From Kitagawia praeruptora (lineage: Eukaryota > Streptophyta > Magnoliopsida > Apiales > Apiaceae): a DNA stretch of 64,000 nucleotides. The stretch lies in NCBI GenBank assembly GCA_037693485.1, contig CM075346.1, positions 16,149,501 through 16,213,500 of the forward strand, written 5' to 3'. Made by a program: the position numbers and the translations under genes. Numbering within the stretch: position 1 is the first letter of the stretch; every line of letters starts with the position of its first letter. The notes beneath the pieces were generated by a model. The model was not told the DNA's origin. It did not search any database and saw only the letters and a program-made list of their open reading frames with translations. This document shows, one piece after another, positions 45,346 through 56,293 of the stretch.

Positions 45346-48300
45346 CATGTTCCCCCCCCCCCCCCAAACGCTAGAATATACAGCATTGTTGTATAAAAAA
45401 AAACTACTCTAAAAAAAACTTATAAAATCATTTTTATAAACTTATAAAAATCAGTATAGAATCACATATAGAATCAGTATTTTATACCAATAAAATCAGT
45501 GAAAGGTAAAGAACTAATCAGTATAGTTATATGTCCGTAACTTTAAAAAACATTAAAAATAATTTAATCACAGGTAATCGTAAAACAATTAATTAATGTA
45601 TCCATGATACCAAATATCAATTGAAATGAAGTTTTGTAATACAAAACAAAGTTTTTGAACCAGTAAAGAAATATTGTTCACTACATTAGTAAAAACATCA
45701 AGGTCAATTAACAACATTTGCTTCAGACTCTCATTTCTTTTTTGTTGTGGCCTCTGCTGCCTTGCCTTTCTTATTCGCAGCTCCTTTCTTATTCGCTGTT
45801 GTCTCTCCATTTTTATCTGGGCAAGTTCTAGCATCATGAGTTAATGCCTCACATATGTTACATTTTCGAATTCTTTTCTTCGATTTGTTGAGCGCCCTCT
45901 CTCTTTCACTGACCAGCCTCTTCTTCTTAAAATAATTTCCTTTGTTTCTGCAAAGCTTTGGAACAAGTATAGAAACTTCTCCAACTGGTTGTTCACCAAT
46001 CATAGCAGCCATGTGATCATTCTTTGTAAAATCAGGAAAACTCCCATATTGGTTTTCAAGATCAGTATTCAGTTGCTTTACTGTTTTGTGCACATAATCT
46101 AGCCTATCTAACTGAACTCCAGCTTTATTAACTGCTTGACGAAAATCAAACCAAATCTCTGTCAATTTCGAAGAAACCTGCTCCATCTTAAAGTAGTCAT
46201 TAGAGACGGACACTGAATTTGGTGAAGTTCCACTCTCAGCTATTTTCATCCAGCGATTTAGCACAAGACTTCTAGGAAACTTAGTAACTCCTATTTGTTT
46301 AAAACCACAAAATGTGTGTCGACAAACAATTCCACACATAACAAACTTCTTGCAAGAACAAACTCCATGATTTCTACTAACAGAAACCTGCAAAAAAAGT
46401 AGATTAATAATTTTGTAATCAGTTTTTTAATATACGAGTTAATCACCAGATATCCGAGTAAAAAGAAATAAATGCATCATAAAATAAGTAGTATATGAAA
46501 TGTTACCTTAAACAATTTATCTCTAACTTTGACGTCCCTAATTTCAAGATGAGTAACCCCCTCTACTTCTTCACTCATACGCTTGATTTGCATATCCAAA
46601 CAAGATGCCATTATTTCATCTTGAACTTTGTAAAAAATTGCACGTGTGAATAAATCAGCTGCATCATCTTCAATATACCATGTAGACAATGTAGTAGGCA
46701 AGCTTGAATTTGACTCATTATCCAACCTAGCATTTTCATTCCTCTGCCTATCCATTGCACTTTGAAAACGCAACCAAAACTCACATAAGGTGTCCCCTTG
46801 TTTATGAAACTGTGAAAAGAAAAAATTCTCACTCTCCGACCTTGAAGTTGTTCTCATCAAACCAAACATTGGCTCATTTCTAAAAAATGCAGGAATCCAC
46901 AAAGATCTTATATCATACATATCTGACAACCACTTGTTATCCTCTAATTGGAACTCTTTTATAACAGCTTCCCAACCTTTTTCAAACTCATCAATCTCTA
47001 AAATAGATGACCATATATAGACTTTCATTTTCTCCATAAAATGAGTTTCTTTACATAGACGATTACCCAACTACAAAATGAAAAGCAAAACCAATTGTTA
47101 ACAATTATTTTGGGAATGCTAAAAAATACACAAAGTTAAAAAGTATACCTTCAGAGGAAATTTTTCCATAATGTGCCACATACAAAGACGATGCTTAGTA
47201 GCAACCAAACCATTAACAGCAGAAAATGATTCACGAATAGCTACCTTCATAGCAGCACACTGATCAGTAACAATAACAACAGGATACCGTCCCATGGCCT
47301 TTGAAAAATGATGAAAAGCCCAACTATAATCTGCAACACTTTCTTGTGATAATAGGCAAGCTGCAAATGTAACACATTTGTCGTGCTTATCGACACCAGT
47401 GAATGGAGCAAAAATCATGTCATACCTGAAAAATAAATTTAAATAAATACAACTGTCAAAATAGAATGCTTAAATTTAAACAAGCAATAATAAAAGTTTC
47501 AAAAAAACCAGAGTTCGTCAGGTTTATAAAAAAAATAGAATTTACACAATCAATAATAACATATTCACAAAGCGACTAAAAATATAATATAGAAACTGGT
47601 ACAAAAATAGGAAAGAAAATCAGGAAATCACTAAGAATAATAAAACCACTAATAAGTTATGCACAAAATTAACAAAATCAGAAAAGAAACAATAGAAAAT
47701 CATTATTATGTACTGCACAAATCACTACATTTATATACTAACAAATGTACAGATTATAATTTATATGCTACAAGTCTATTTTACTAAATAAAATTAAAAT
47801 AGATTGGTTTACTTGTTTGTATCAAAGGTTGCATCAAATGACACCGCATCACCATAAAGTTCAAAATTCTTTCGAGCAATTGCATCAGCCCAAAAAAGCT
47901 TGGTTAAGTGTCCAGCGGAATCCACTTAATAAGCATAATAGAATGACTCACTAGTCTCTTGCATGACCTTGAATTTATCTATCATCATCTGACCATCTCT
48001 CTCACCAACATACATTTTCAAATCTCGATCAAAATTTCTGAAATCGTGTAGCGTTGCCCCTACATTAGCATAACCACCATACATTTCCTTCGCAAGGCAA
48101 AATGCCTTGCTACAACCTATATTTACTTTTGAAGCATCGAAAACGATACTTCTCAACCCAACTGTCATCTCCCTATTAGCCTTTAAAAACTGCCTACCAC
48201 TTTCAGGAACTAGAGGGTGGTTGTGTTGTTCAATAAAAGACTGCACAAAGAACATATTATCCCTATTAATCTTCAAAACAAGTTTTGATTTGCAACCACA

Positions 48301-48691
48301 CCTGCGTGACAGAGTCCTCCTTCCCTTTACATCTTTACTAGAACTAACATCAGAACTTCCTAAATCAAAATCATTGAAACCTTCTCTGTTGCAGACAAAC
48401 TGTTTAAGAATAACATGTTCGTCATCATCTTTCTTTTCAGTCCCTTTACGAACATCAAATCCACCTAATATACCATAATGTTTATAAAACTTGTAACCTT
48501 GGATTAAAGTTTCAAAGACCTGGTCACAGAATGGAACAAAATTCGCATCGACAGTAGGTATAAAATACCTCTTACCACCGGGAGACAACAAGTAGCTACT
48601 TATGGAGCCCTCACTTTCAGTTGAACAACCACTAGTACTAACATTATTACTAACTTCAGTACTAATACGAGATCCATCATCACAAATTGAA

Positions 48692-49575
48692 GTTTCAAAG
48701 CTATCCTCTCATGTTTAGGTTTGGTCCTTCTATTGCCTCAATTATGGAAGTTCCAAATCGTGCTTATGCTGGCTCTGTTATGTCTAATAACGTCTGGAAT
48801 AACTTTGGATCAAATCATGCCTATGCTGCTGAAGTTCATAATTTGTTGGGGGCTGTCCCTATTGTTGATCGTGATTTTATCACGTGGGATGATATAAGGC
48901 CTAAATGGGTAAACTGTTCTGCTATCTATCAATCTATTCGACCCCATGCTCTGCCTTCGACTTGGTTAGGTATTGTATGGCATCCTTACAGTATCCCCCG
49001 TTGTTCCATTAATCTCTGGTTGGCCTTGAAGAAGCGTTTACTTACTAATGATCGCATGTCAAGAAGTGTCTTCCAGAAACAGCTAGGCACGTATTCATGG
49101 AGTGCCCCTTCACAGCTGCTTTGTTGTCTGGCATTTCTTGGCCCATAACAAAAAGCTGGGATGACCTTATGGGTGGTAGGTTTACTATGGGGAATGCGTC
49201 CAAAGTGGAAAAGCTCTGCTCGTTCCTGGCCTATTCAGTGCTGGTTTACATGGTTTGGAAGGAGAGAAATGCCCGTATTCATGATGTGAATCACAGGCGT
49301 GCAACACCTGCTATGTTGTTACATGACATTAAAGTAATGATCAGGGGGAAGCTGCATTCTTGCAAATCTTTTAAAGCGGCAGTTAGGAAAAGTAGTCATC
49401 TTGCTCTGAATTTGTATTAATATGCTGCATTTTTAGTTTGGGGTGCTTATGCCCTCGGCTCCTTGCTTAGCAAGGTTAGCTTTATTTGCAGTTTAGCTCT
49501 TTCTGTTGCGAGGTATGCCTCCTATAGTGTACCTTTGTTCTCTTTTATTCAATACAAATTTTAGCAAAAAAAAAA
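48692..49575 (+). mobile_element. 5'-truncated LINE (zf-RVT end), with poly(A)
   Basis: An 884-bp insert ends in AATACAAATTTTAGC and a run of ten A. Its coding remnants include a reverse-transcriptase zinc-binding region (INLWLALKKRLLTNDRM at about 49010, VWKERNARIHDV at about 49250) with a frame change near 49085-49100. This is the 3' end of a plant L1-type LINE. It lies in exon 2 of the FAR1 gene; the flanks CAAATTGAA (48683-48691) and AAATTTGAA (49573-49581) look like an imperfect target duplication. Confidence 0.82.
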
Positions 49576-49577
49576 TT

Positions 49578-50073
49578 TGAACCTGAATGAACATAAAATC
49601 AGTAAAAATGAGAACCATATAAAATCAGGATTTCAAATGAAATCAGTAAATATATCAAATGAAATCAGTAACTATATCAAATGTATACAATATCACACAG
49701 CTCCAAAAGACTAATTAAACAAAAAATAACACTAAAAATGATGATCGATGAAAATTTACACTAAAAATAACATATGAGCGGAACACAAGATCAATCACTA
49801 CAAAAGAAGACAATTAAAATACGAAAAGCATATGAGCATAAATAAAACACATATCAGCAGGGTGAAAACAGTGGTAATAAAACACATATCAGCAGGGTGA
49901 AAACAGTGACTAAAATTATAACTAATTTTAGTCAAAAACAGTGGTAATAAGCTTGAAACACCGATTATAACATATTAAACTCTCTTAATCACAAAAAACC
50001 GATTTCAAACACAAAAACAACGAATATTTTTGAGCAAAAACACACATACGAGCAAGACGAAAGCTAATTTTAC
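49578..50073 (-). other. intron 1 of the FAR1-type gene
   Basis: AT-rich with repeated AAATCAGTAA words and two copies of CATATCAGCAGGGTGAAAAC (49851, 49886). No separate gene. Confidence 0.55.
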
Positions 50074-50629
50074 CTTGATTATCACTAATTTTAGCCAAAT
50101 CATTCGTAATCATCTTGAATGATATCTGATGAAACAGATTCAAAAAATCAGTAAAAAAAAGCAAAAATTTTTGCAAAAATCCACAGGAATCGAGATGAGT
50201 ACAGCACAGTAGAGAGATTAAAGAAGCGAGTTAGTGACGCGAGATTCAGTGATGGAAAATCTGAGAAGAGCGAGAAGATAGAGATGAGAAAGAGAGGAGA
50301 GAGACAAGGGAGAGAGAGATGTGCATCGAAGTGAGAGAAACGGAATCTGTTAGAGTTAATTACGTAATCTCTGTCTTTTTTATTTTTTTGAAATTAATAA
50401 ATGTTGAACGGCTGAGATTAAATAGCAGTTAAAATAAATCAATGATCAGGATTTAGTTTGTAGTTTGTAGTTAATGGTTAGTTTGTATTTGAGCAAAAAC
50501 CAATATATATAAAGGAGGATACGCGGGAGCTTAGGTGGCGCTCTAAGATCGTCTCAATCTATTTTTCTAATTTTTTAGAATCTTAGAATTTTAAACACTT
50601 ATAAATATAAAAATATCATTTAAAATATT

Positions 50630-50990
50630 AGAAGTTGAATAGGTGTTCGAATTTATAGAGGAGAAGAGTTCGAATTTAAAGGAAGAAATATGATTAGAAG
50701 TTCTATTGGAAGTAGATTAAGTATTTATAAAGCATATGATTAAAAGTTCTATTGAAAGTAGAATAGGAGTTCGAATTTATAGAGATATGAGTTCAAATTT
50801 ATAGAAAAAACATATAATAAAAGTTTATATTGGAAGTAGAATAAATATTTATAAAGCATAAGATTAAAAGTTCTATTGGAAGTAGAATAGGAGTTCGAAT
50901 TTATAGAAAATAAGAGTTCGAATTTATAAAAAAACATATAAATAAAAGTTCTATAAGAAGTAGTATAGGTGTTTGAATATATAGAGCATC
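50630..50990 (+). repeat. degenerate tandem repeats in the Helitron
   Basis: GATTAAAAGTTCTATTGAAAG at 50738 recurs at 50863 (125 bases apart), and the GAGTTCGAATTTATAGA phrase occurs at least six times between 50645 and 50935. Confidence 0.75.
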
Positions 50991-51942
50991 CATATAACTA
51001 AATATTTTATAGAAAGTACGATCTTCTTAAATTATATATTTTTTATATAAGTTAATTATACTTCTATTAGGAAAATTTATTCATAAATCCAATACTATTA
51101 TCATAAAAAAAGTCATCGTATTTAAAAGAAAAGAATTGATGTGTTAACATTATAAAAGAACATTCTCATGTAGGAATCCTAAATAAAAATAGGAGTATCT
51201 ATAATATAAAGAAAAAATAAGATGTGTTTCATTTTCTAAAACTCCATAAATTTTAGAAAGTCTAGATAAAGTATAAATTGGAATTCACTCTATTTTTTAG
51301 GTTTTAATTTTAAGGAAAAAAGTTGTTGTGTAAGATAAGTATCATTAATAATATGTAATGAATTTGAAATTTCGACCCAAACGGGAGCGGCTCGAAACGT
51401 GTTTAACGGGAAGACGGCTCACTATAAAAGATTGTATTAGTTATTAAAATATCATTTTGATGTTATAAATTTTATTTTATTTTTAGGATTTGATTTTTAT
51501 GGATAAACATTATCATACAAGTGATATATGTAAAAGTTAGGTTTTTGGTGTTAACGAGGGAGCGGATAAATAGTAATAACCGTGTTTAACGAGAAAGCGA
51601 TTCATTAGAGAAGACCGTATGTATAAAGATATTTGAATATATAAGGAATACATAAAATAAAATGTTTTATTAGAAGTAGAATACGAGGACGGTGAAGACG
51701 TCTTACACGATTTTTAAAACTATATATCTCTTTTCCTAGAAATCCTTTATTTTTTTTACAAGTTAATTATACTTGCATTAGAAAAATATATCCATAAATT
51801 TAATATTGTTCCCGTAACGAAAAGTCTTCGAAATTAATTTTTTGTATATGTGAACATAATAGGAAGACATTCTCATGCGAAAGTTGTAAATAAGTACATG
51901 AATATCTATAATATACAGAAAATATAAGATGTATTTTCATTT

Positions 51943-53313
51943 GGGTGAAAAACCAAAATACCCACATTTTAAAACACAAACACCAAAATACCCACCGACG
52001 CTGGACCCCGCCCAAAATACCCACCATATACGCATGTTGGACATGTGTAGCCTCATACACGCAAGGCCAACATGCGTAGTCTTCTCTTTTTTTTTAAAGC
52101 TAGCCACGCATTCATGCATTGCGTATACCTTTTTTTTTTTAAATGACCACGCATTTATGTTATGCGTGTATTTCATTTGGTTTGTTTTTTTTTAAGTCCG
52201 TAAATATTTCTAAAACCCAAAATGGAAAGTTGAACCCCAAAGTTAATTGTTGAACCTCAACCTTAAGGGAATACAGATAAAATTTAAAATTTTTAATTAA
52301 AAAATTAAATCCGGCGGCTTGATTTTTAAACGCTAACGCGTTTAAAAACCAGGATAAATTAGGGTTTTGGGTCTAGGGTTTAGGGTTGTTAAGGTTGTAA
52401 ACAACCCTAAACCCTAAACCCTAAGTTCGTATACGGTTTATTCGTCGTTCCGAATATTTCTAAACCCAAAATGGAACTGTTGAACCCCAAAGGTTAACCG
52501 TTGAAATCCCGAGAGAATACAAATAAAGTTTAAAAATTTTAATTAAAAAATTGAATCCGGCAGCCTGATTTCAGGATAAGTTAGGGTTTAGGGTCTAGGG
52601 TTTAGGGTTGTTTACAACCCTAAACCCTAAGTTCGTATATGGTTTATTTGTCGTTCCGAATATTTCTAAACCCAAAATGAAAACGTTGAACCCCAAAAGT
52701 TAATTGTTGAACCCCGAAGGAATACAGATAAAATTTAAAAATTTTAAATAAAAAATGAATCCGGCGGCCTGATTTTTAAACGCTAACGCGTTTAAAAATT
52801 AGAATAAGTCTAAGTTCGTATACGGTTTATTCGTTTTTCCGAATATTTCTAAACCCAAAATGGAACTATTAAACCCTAAAAGTTAACCATTGAAACCCCA
52901 AGAGAATACAAATAAAATTTAAAAAATTTAAACCCAAAATTTCAAAAAATATTTGCAACAAGATGCTTAAAGATAAGAAAATATTAAAACTAACATGCAT
53001 GCACATATCTCTGTTCAAAGTTCAAACTGAAGCAGCATGGTTTTGGTTAATCACTAATAAAACGGAAACAAACAATACGCATCACCTTCATGCGTATAGG
53101 TTGTATACGCATAACTATTATGCGTGGCCTTTTTTTTTTTAATTTTTAAAATCCTATACGCATAACTAACATGCGTGGTCTTAAGAAAAATTTGAGGGTC
53201 TTGAATACGCATGTCACACATGCGTATTTAGTGGGTATTTTGGGCGGTTCGCACCGCATATAGGCATTTTGGGCAATGGGTTCCCAAAAGTGGTGTATTT
53301 TGGTCATTTTCTC
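51943..53313. mobile_element. non-autonomous MULE-like element with telomere-like motifs (copy 2)
   Basis: 1371 bp flanked by a perfect 9-bp duplication TTTTCATTT (51934-51942, 53314-53322). The left end is GGGTGAAAAACCAAAATACC and the right end, read inward, GAGAAAATGACCAAAATACA. Inside are about four units of roughly 200 bp, each with TTCGTATACGGTTTATTCGT, CCGAATATTTCTAAACCC and TTGAACCCCAAA. Two units also contain inverted telomere-type repeats (TTTAGGG/CCCTAAA). Hairpins of ACGCAT/ATGCGT lie near both ends. It matches the element at 2846-3683 in opposite orientation. Confidence 0.85.
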
Positions 53314-53757
53314 TTTTCATTTTTAAAACTCTATAAATATTAGAAAGTTTAGAGAATATAAAAATTGAAATTTACTTTCTTTATATAATTAGTTAGAATT
53401 TCGGTTCCAAATAAGAGCGACTCAAAACGTATTTAACGGGAAGACGGCTCACTAGAAAAAATTGTATTAGCTATTAGAATTTGATATTGATGTCATAATT
53501 TTTTTTTATTTTTATTGTTCGATTTTATGGATAAAAAATATTACAAGTAAGTCTCTATAATATATGTTAAAGTTGAGATTTCAATTTTAACGAGAGAGCG
53601 GCTCAATCGAAAGAATCGTATTTAACAAAAAATCGATTCATTAGAAAAGGATATTTAATTATTAAAATTTAAAATTAATATTATAATATAACGTAAATGT
53701 ATTAATTTTTTTTAAAAATATTAAAACGCCGCCGCGAAGCGCGGCTTTATCGACTAG

Positions 53758-54148
53758 TTTTTTTTAAAACCAAATAACTAACCTAAAATATTAAGAGTAA
53801 ATTATAGATTTGTGGCTGAATTTTATCAGATTTTTCATTTTGATGGCAAAAATTTGAAATTTGTAATATATTAATTGGCCTTTTACGTTTCAAAAGAGTG
53901 ATTAAGTTCCATTGTTTTGGGCAAAATGTTCAATTTTATCCGATTTTGTATTTTGATGGCAAAATTTTGAAATTTGCAATATATTGGTTATACATTGCTT
54001 TTACGTTTGAAAAGAGTGATTAATATCCAATCAATATATTGTAAATTTCAAACTCCGGACCTTCAAAATATAAAAATGGATAAAATTCAATTACCATTTT
54101 ATAATTTACTCAAATACCAATGAAATAAAAGAAAGAGAGACGGCACCG
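53758..54148. other. no gene seen
   Basis: A stretch with two similar copies of TTTTGATGGCAAAATTTGAA-type sequence (about 53838 and 53953). Possibly a diverged short repeat. No coding. Confidence 0.5.
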
Positions 54149-54156
54149 GTAAACAT

Positions 54157-55078
54157 TAGGGCTGAGCAAAAATCCGAAAAAATCTGAATCTGAATCCGCT
54201 AAAAACCGCTAAAAACCGATTCGCTTAAAACCGATCCGAAACCGAAACCGAAAAATTAAAAACCGAATCCGATTATGCGGTTTCGGTTTCTTGTCGAATC
54301 CGATCCGAAAAAACCCGAATCCGATCCGATTAAAATAAATAAATAATATATATATATATATATATATTTATTTATATTTATAATAAATAAATACACATAT
54401 TTATTAATTATAAAAACGATAGAGTGATGATGTGATTTTTCTAGTTCGGCTTATGCATGCTGCATTCTATTAAGGTAGAAACCAATGCTCTATGTCTGTA
54501 CTTGTTACTTCTACTTCTATTTGTACGATAATTTGCTCAAGTCTTTAAAGTCCAGTGTACTCACTGTTTGGGTAGAAGCATAAGAAACATGGAGAATGCA
54601 GGGAAATATATAGGAGTGGCAACTGCAAGTAATCAACTCTACAGGCAGCCCATTTTTTGGGATTTTAGGGTGGATAAACCCATCCTCCGTGACCAAAAGA
54701 AAACTAAAAAATATACTCATAAACTTCAAAACTTCCATTACCAGCTTTCCTGCAGTGATTTCATTCAAATTATATTCGAAGATTATGTTGAATTTTCATT
54801 ATTCAGGAATTATGTTAGACTTTCGCTATTTATTATAAAAGCTTTGTATGGTATTTCGGAAAAAAATTCTTGTAATCATATACATTTTGTCATTTTTATT
54901 TAAGACGGGTTTAAAACCGAAACGGAACCGATTGCATCCGATTCGACAATTTTGAATCCGAAACCGAACCGCCGGTTTCGGTTGCGGTTTCGGTTTTAGA
55001 TTTTAAAACCCGAAGAGTTTCGGTTTCGGTTTCGGTTTTACCATAAATCCGATCCGATCCGATCCGTGCTCTCCCCTA
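54157..55078. mobile_element. non-autonomous hAT element rich in CCGAAA units
   Basis: 922 bp with ends TAGGGCTGAGCA and, read inward, TAGGGGAGAGCA, flanked by a perfect 8-bp duplication GTAAACAT (54149-54156, 55079-55086). Both ends are packed with CCGAAACCGAA and CGGTTTCGGTTT units. The middle (about 54420-54900) is unrelated unique sequence, perhaps a captured fragment, with a 111-codon open frame of no known family. An AT repeat lies at 54345-54367. Confidence 0.88.
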
Positions 55079-55298
55079 GTAAACATAGTATTATTACTTA
55101 TACAATAATGGGATATGCGGGGAAGAAGATTTGAATCAAATTTAAAAGTATAATCTCATTTATACTTTATATTAATATGAAAAATCTCGCCCATGATCCT
55201 TGTCATGTTTGTACAATAATATCAAAATATCAAATATTAAATTTAGTTATTAGTAAATTCGAATTCAAATCCTTACAACAGGGGATCAATCAAGACCT

Positions 55299-55656
55299 GG
55301 CATGTGACCTCGAGGGATCTGGCCATGCGAAGCGATCCCTTGTGTCCAGCTACTCATGCGACCTTGGATCTGGCCATGAGCCTTCCAGTAAAGAGTGAGA
55401 TAACGATCCCAACGTAGTTTGTAGATATGATGATGGAAGCGAAGCGACCTCTTGAAAGTCGAGGTGCTCCTGTAGCGAGGTGGCCCTATAGCGAGGTGGT
55501 CGTATAATAGAGATATCATGACCAAGGTATGTTGGGCTGATTCCAATAGTGGGCTTTAACAATCCAATCTTCATCTTCTAGGCCCATCATAGATTATGAG
55601 CCTTTAATTTAGCCAATCAAATCAATTTAGCTACCATGCCAGATTTGGGCATAACA
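55299..55656 (-). repeat. probable 3' LTR of the second Tat element
   Basis: On the minus strand it starts TGTTATGCCC at 55656, directly after the purine tract TCGGGGGTAGT (55667-55657). The other end is guessed from TGGCATGTG at 55299. The partner LTR is outside the window, so the left limit is uncertain. Confidence 0.5.
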
Positions 55657-55840
55657 ACTACCCCCGAGTCCATGTTGCCATTAGAGATGCGATGTGGACT
55701 CGCTATTGATATGAATATGACCATTGGAGTAGTCGCGACCCCAAGAATTTGAAGAGGTTTAATAGCTGTTGTGTCTCAAGATGTGTATTCAATGGCTAAG
55801 ATCTTGACACATGTCCATGTCTTTCTCTCTCCTGATGGGC

Positions 55841-55848
55841 TATATATA
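55841..55848 (+). promoter_or_regulatory. TATA box of the plus-strand gene in the second Tat element
   Basis: GGGCTATATATACCCC lies upstream of a leader that has an intron (GTAAGT at 55988 to CAG at 56293) ending directly before ATG 56294. The arrangement mirrors that of the antisense gene in the first Tat element. Confidence 0.6.
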
Positions 55849-56293
55849 CCCCTGTCACTATCATTTCCTTTTTTATCTTATTAACACATTGTTGAAGTGC
55901 TGTCAGTTTGCTCCATGATCAAACGCAAGTAATTCTCAGGCTTTATCACCAGCGACCTCAACTTTCTTCAGATTTCTTCAAGAAAAAGTAAGTCTTCATT
56001 CCTCTTTTGCATTTAAATTGTTGTTCTTCATCATAACTGCATGATTAGATAGCTTTAGTTGTATGCGATGCGAACCCTTTTGACTGCGATCCCATAATGT
56101 TAATTTGAATGTGCGATCCCGTCCTCACTGCGATAGAAATGCGATCTCTCCCATAGGAACATAGATGCAATCCCTCCAGAGACCTAGATGCGATCCCCTA
56201 GGAACATATAGAGTCTTTCTGTTTATTTATTCTTTTCTCTTCCTTCATTTGCTTTCTGTAAGAGCACACACTTAATCATTTCACCCTTTTCAG

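Larger units (their letters stand above)
44539..45730. other. space between the convergent Ulp1-like and FAR1 genes
   Basis: No coding signal. It holds two direct copies of a block with TATACCAATAAAATCAGTGA (about 44982 and 45483), whose inverted copy lies in an intron at about 42049. It also holds a MITE-like repeat and a run of about 14 C at 45353. Confidence 0.6.
45731..50113 (-). pseudogene. FAR1/FHY3-type MULE transposase gene, interrupted by a LINE
   Basis: On the minus strand: exon 1 50113-50074 (ATG, MITNDLAK), exon 2 from 49582 across the LINE to 47813, then 47425-47149, 47070-46507 and 46387-45731. All junctions are GT-AG and keep phase. The protein has a FAR1 DNA-binding domain (about 48520-48200) and the MULE core (DATFDTN; VTDQCAAMKVAI; HRLCMWHIMEKFP). 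A SWIM finger (CSCKKF...GIVCRH, about 46360-46318), a CCHC knuckle (CNICEALTHDARTC) and a lysine-rich end follow. Defects: the LINE in exon 2, and TAA at 47926-47928 where YQVD would be expected, which CAA to TAA explains. The family gave rise to the light-signalling factors FAR1 and FHY3, but this copy sits in a transposon setting. Confidence 0.85.
39840..50340. mobile_element. probable large MULE with Ulp1-like and FAR1-type genes
   Basis: Two multi-exon genes converge: an Ulp1-like gene on the plus strand (40258-44538) and a FAR1-type transposase on the minus strand (45731-50113). Both start just inside CT-rich leaders that face outward (39841-39885 and about 50260-50335), and short ATAAAATCAGT words recur in inverted order through both halves. 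Ulp1-carrying MULEs without clear terminal repeats are known in plants (Kaonashi elements in Arabidopsis). I could not find terminal inverted repeats or a target duplication, so the limits given are those of the leaders. Confidence 0.65.
50501..53757 (+). mobile_element. Helitron, probably non-autonomous
   Basis: The 3' end is clear: GCCGCGAAGCGCGGC hairpin (about 53731-53745), then about eight bases and CTAG (53754-53757) before T. The 5' end is taken as CAATATATATAAAGGAGGATAC, typical in style except that the expected TC is not evident. Inside are tandem repeats (50630-50990), direct repeats (51300-51620 against 53330-53660) and the telomere-motif element at 51943-53313. No Rep or helicase coding was seen. 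Confidence 0.68.

Noticed and set aside
45353..45366. Run of about 14 C
   Set aside because: It may be real or a sequencing artefact; it says nothing about function.
50749..50937. Minus-strand frame rich in Phe, Tyr and Leu
   Set aside because: It is a translation of the AT-rich tandem repeats of the Helitron.
55286..55574. Two overlapping minus-strand frames near the second Tat element's 3' end
   Set aside because: They fall in the probable LTR and match no family.
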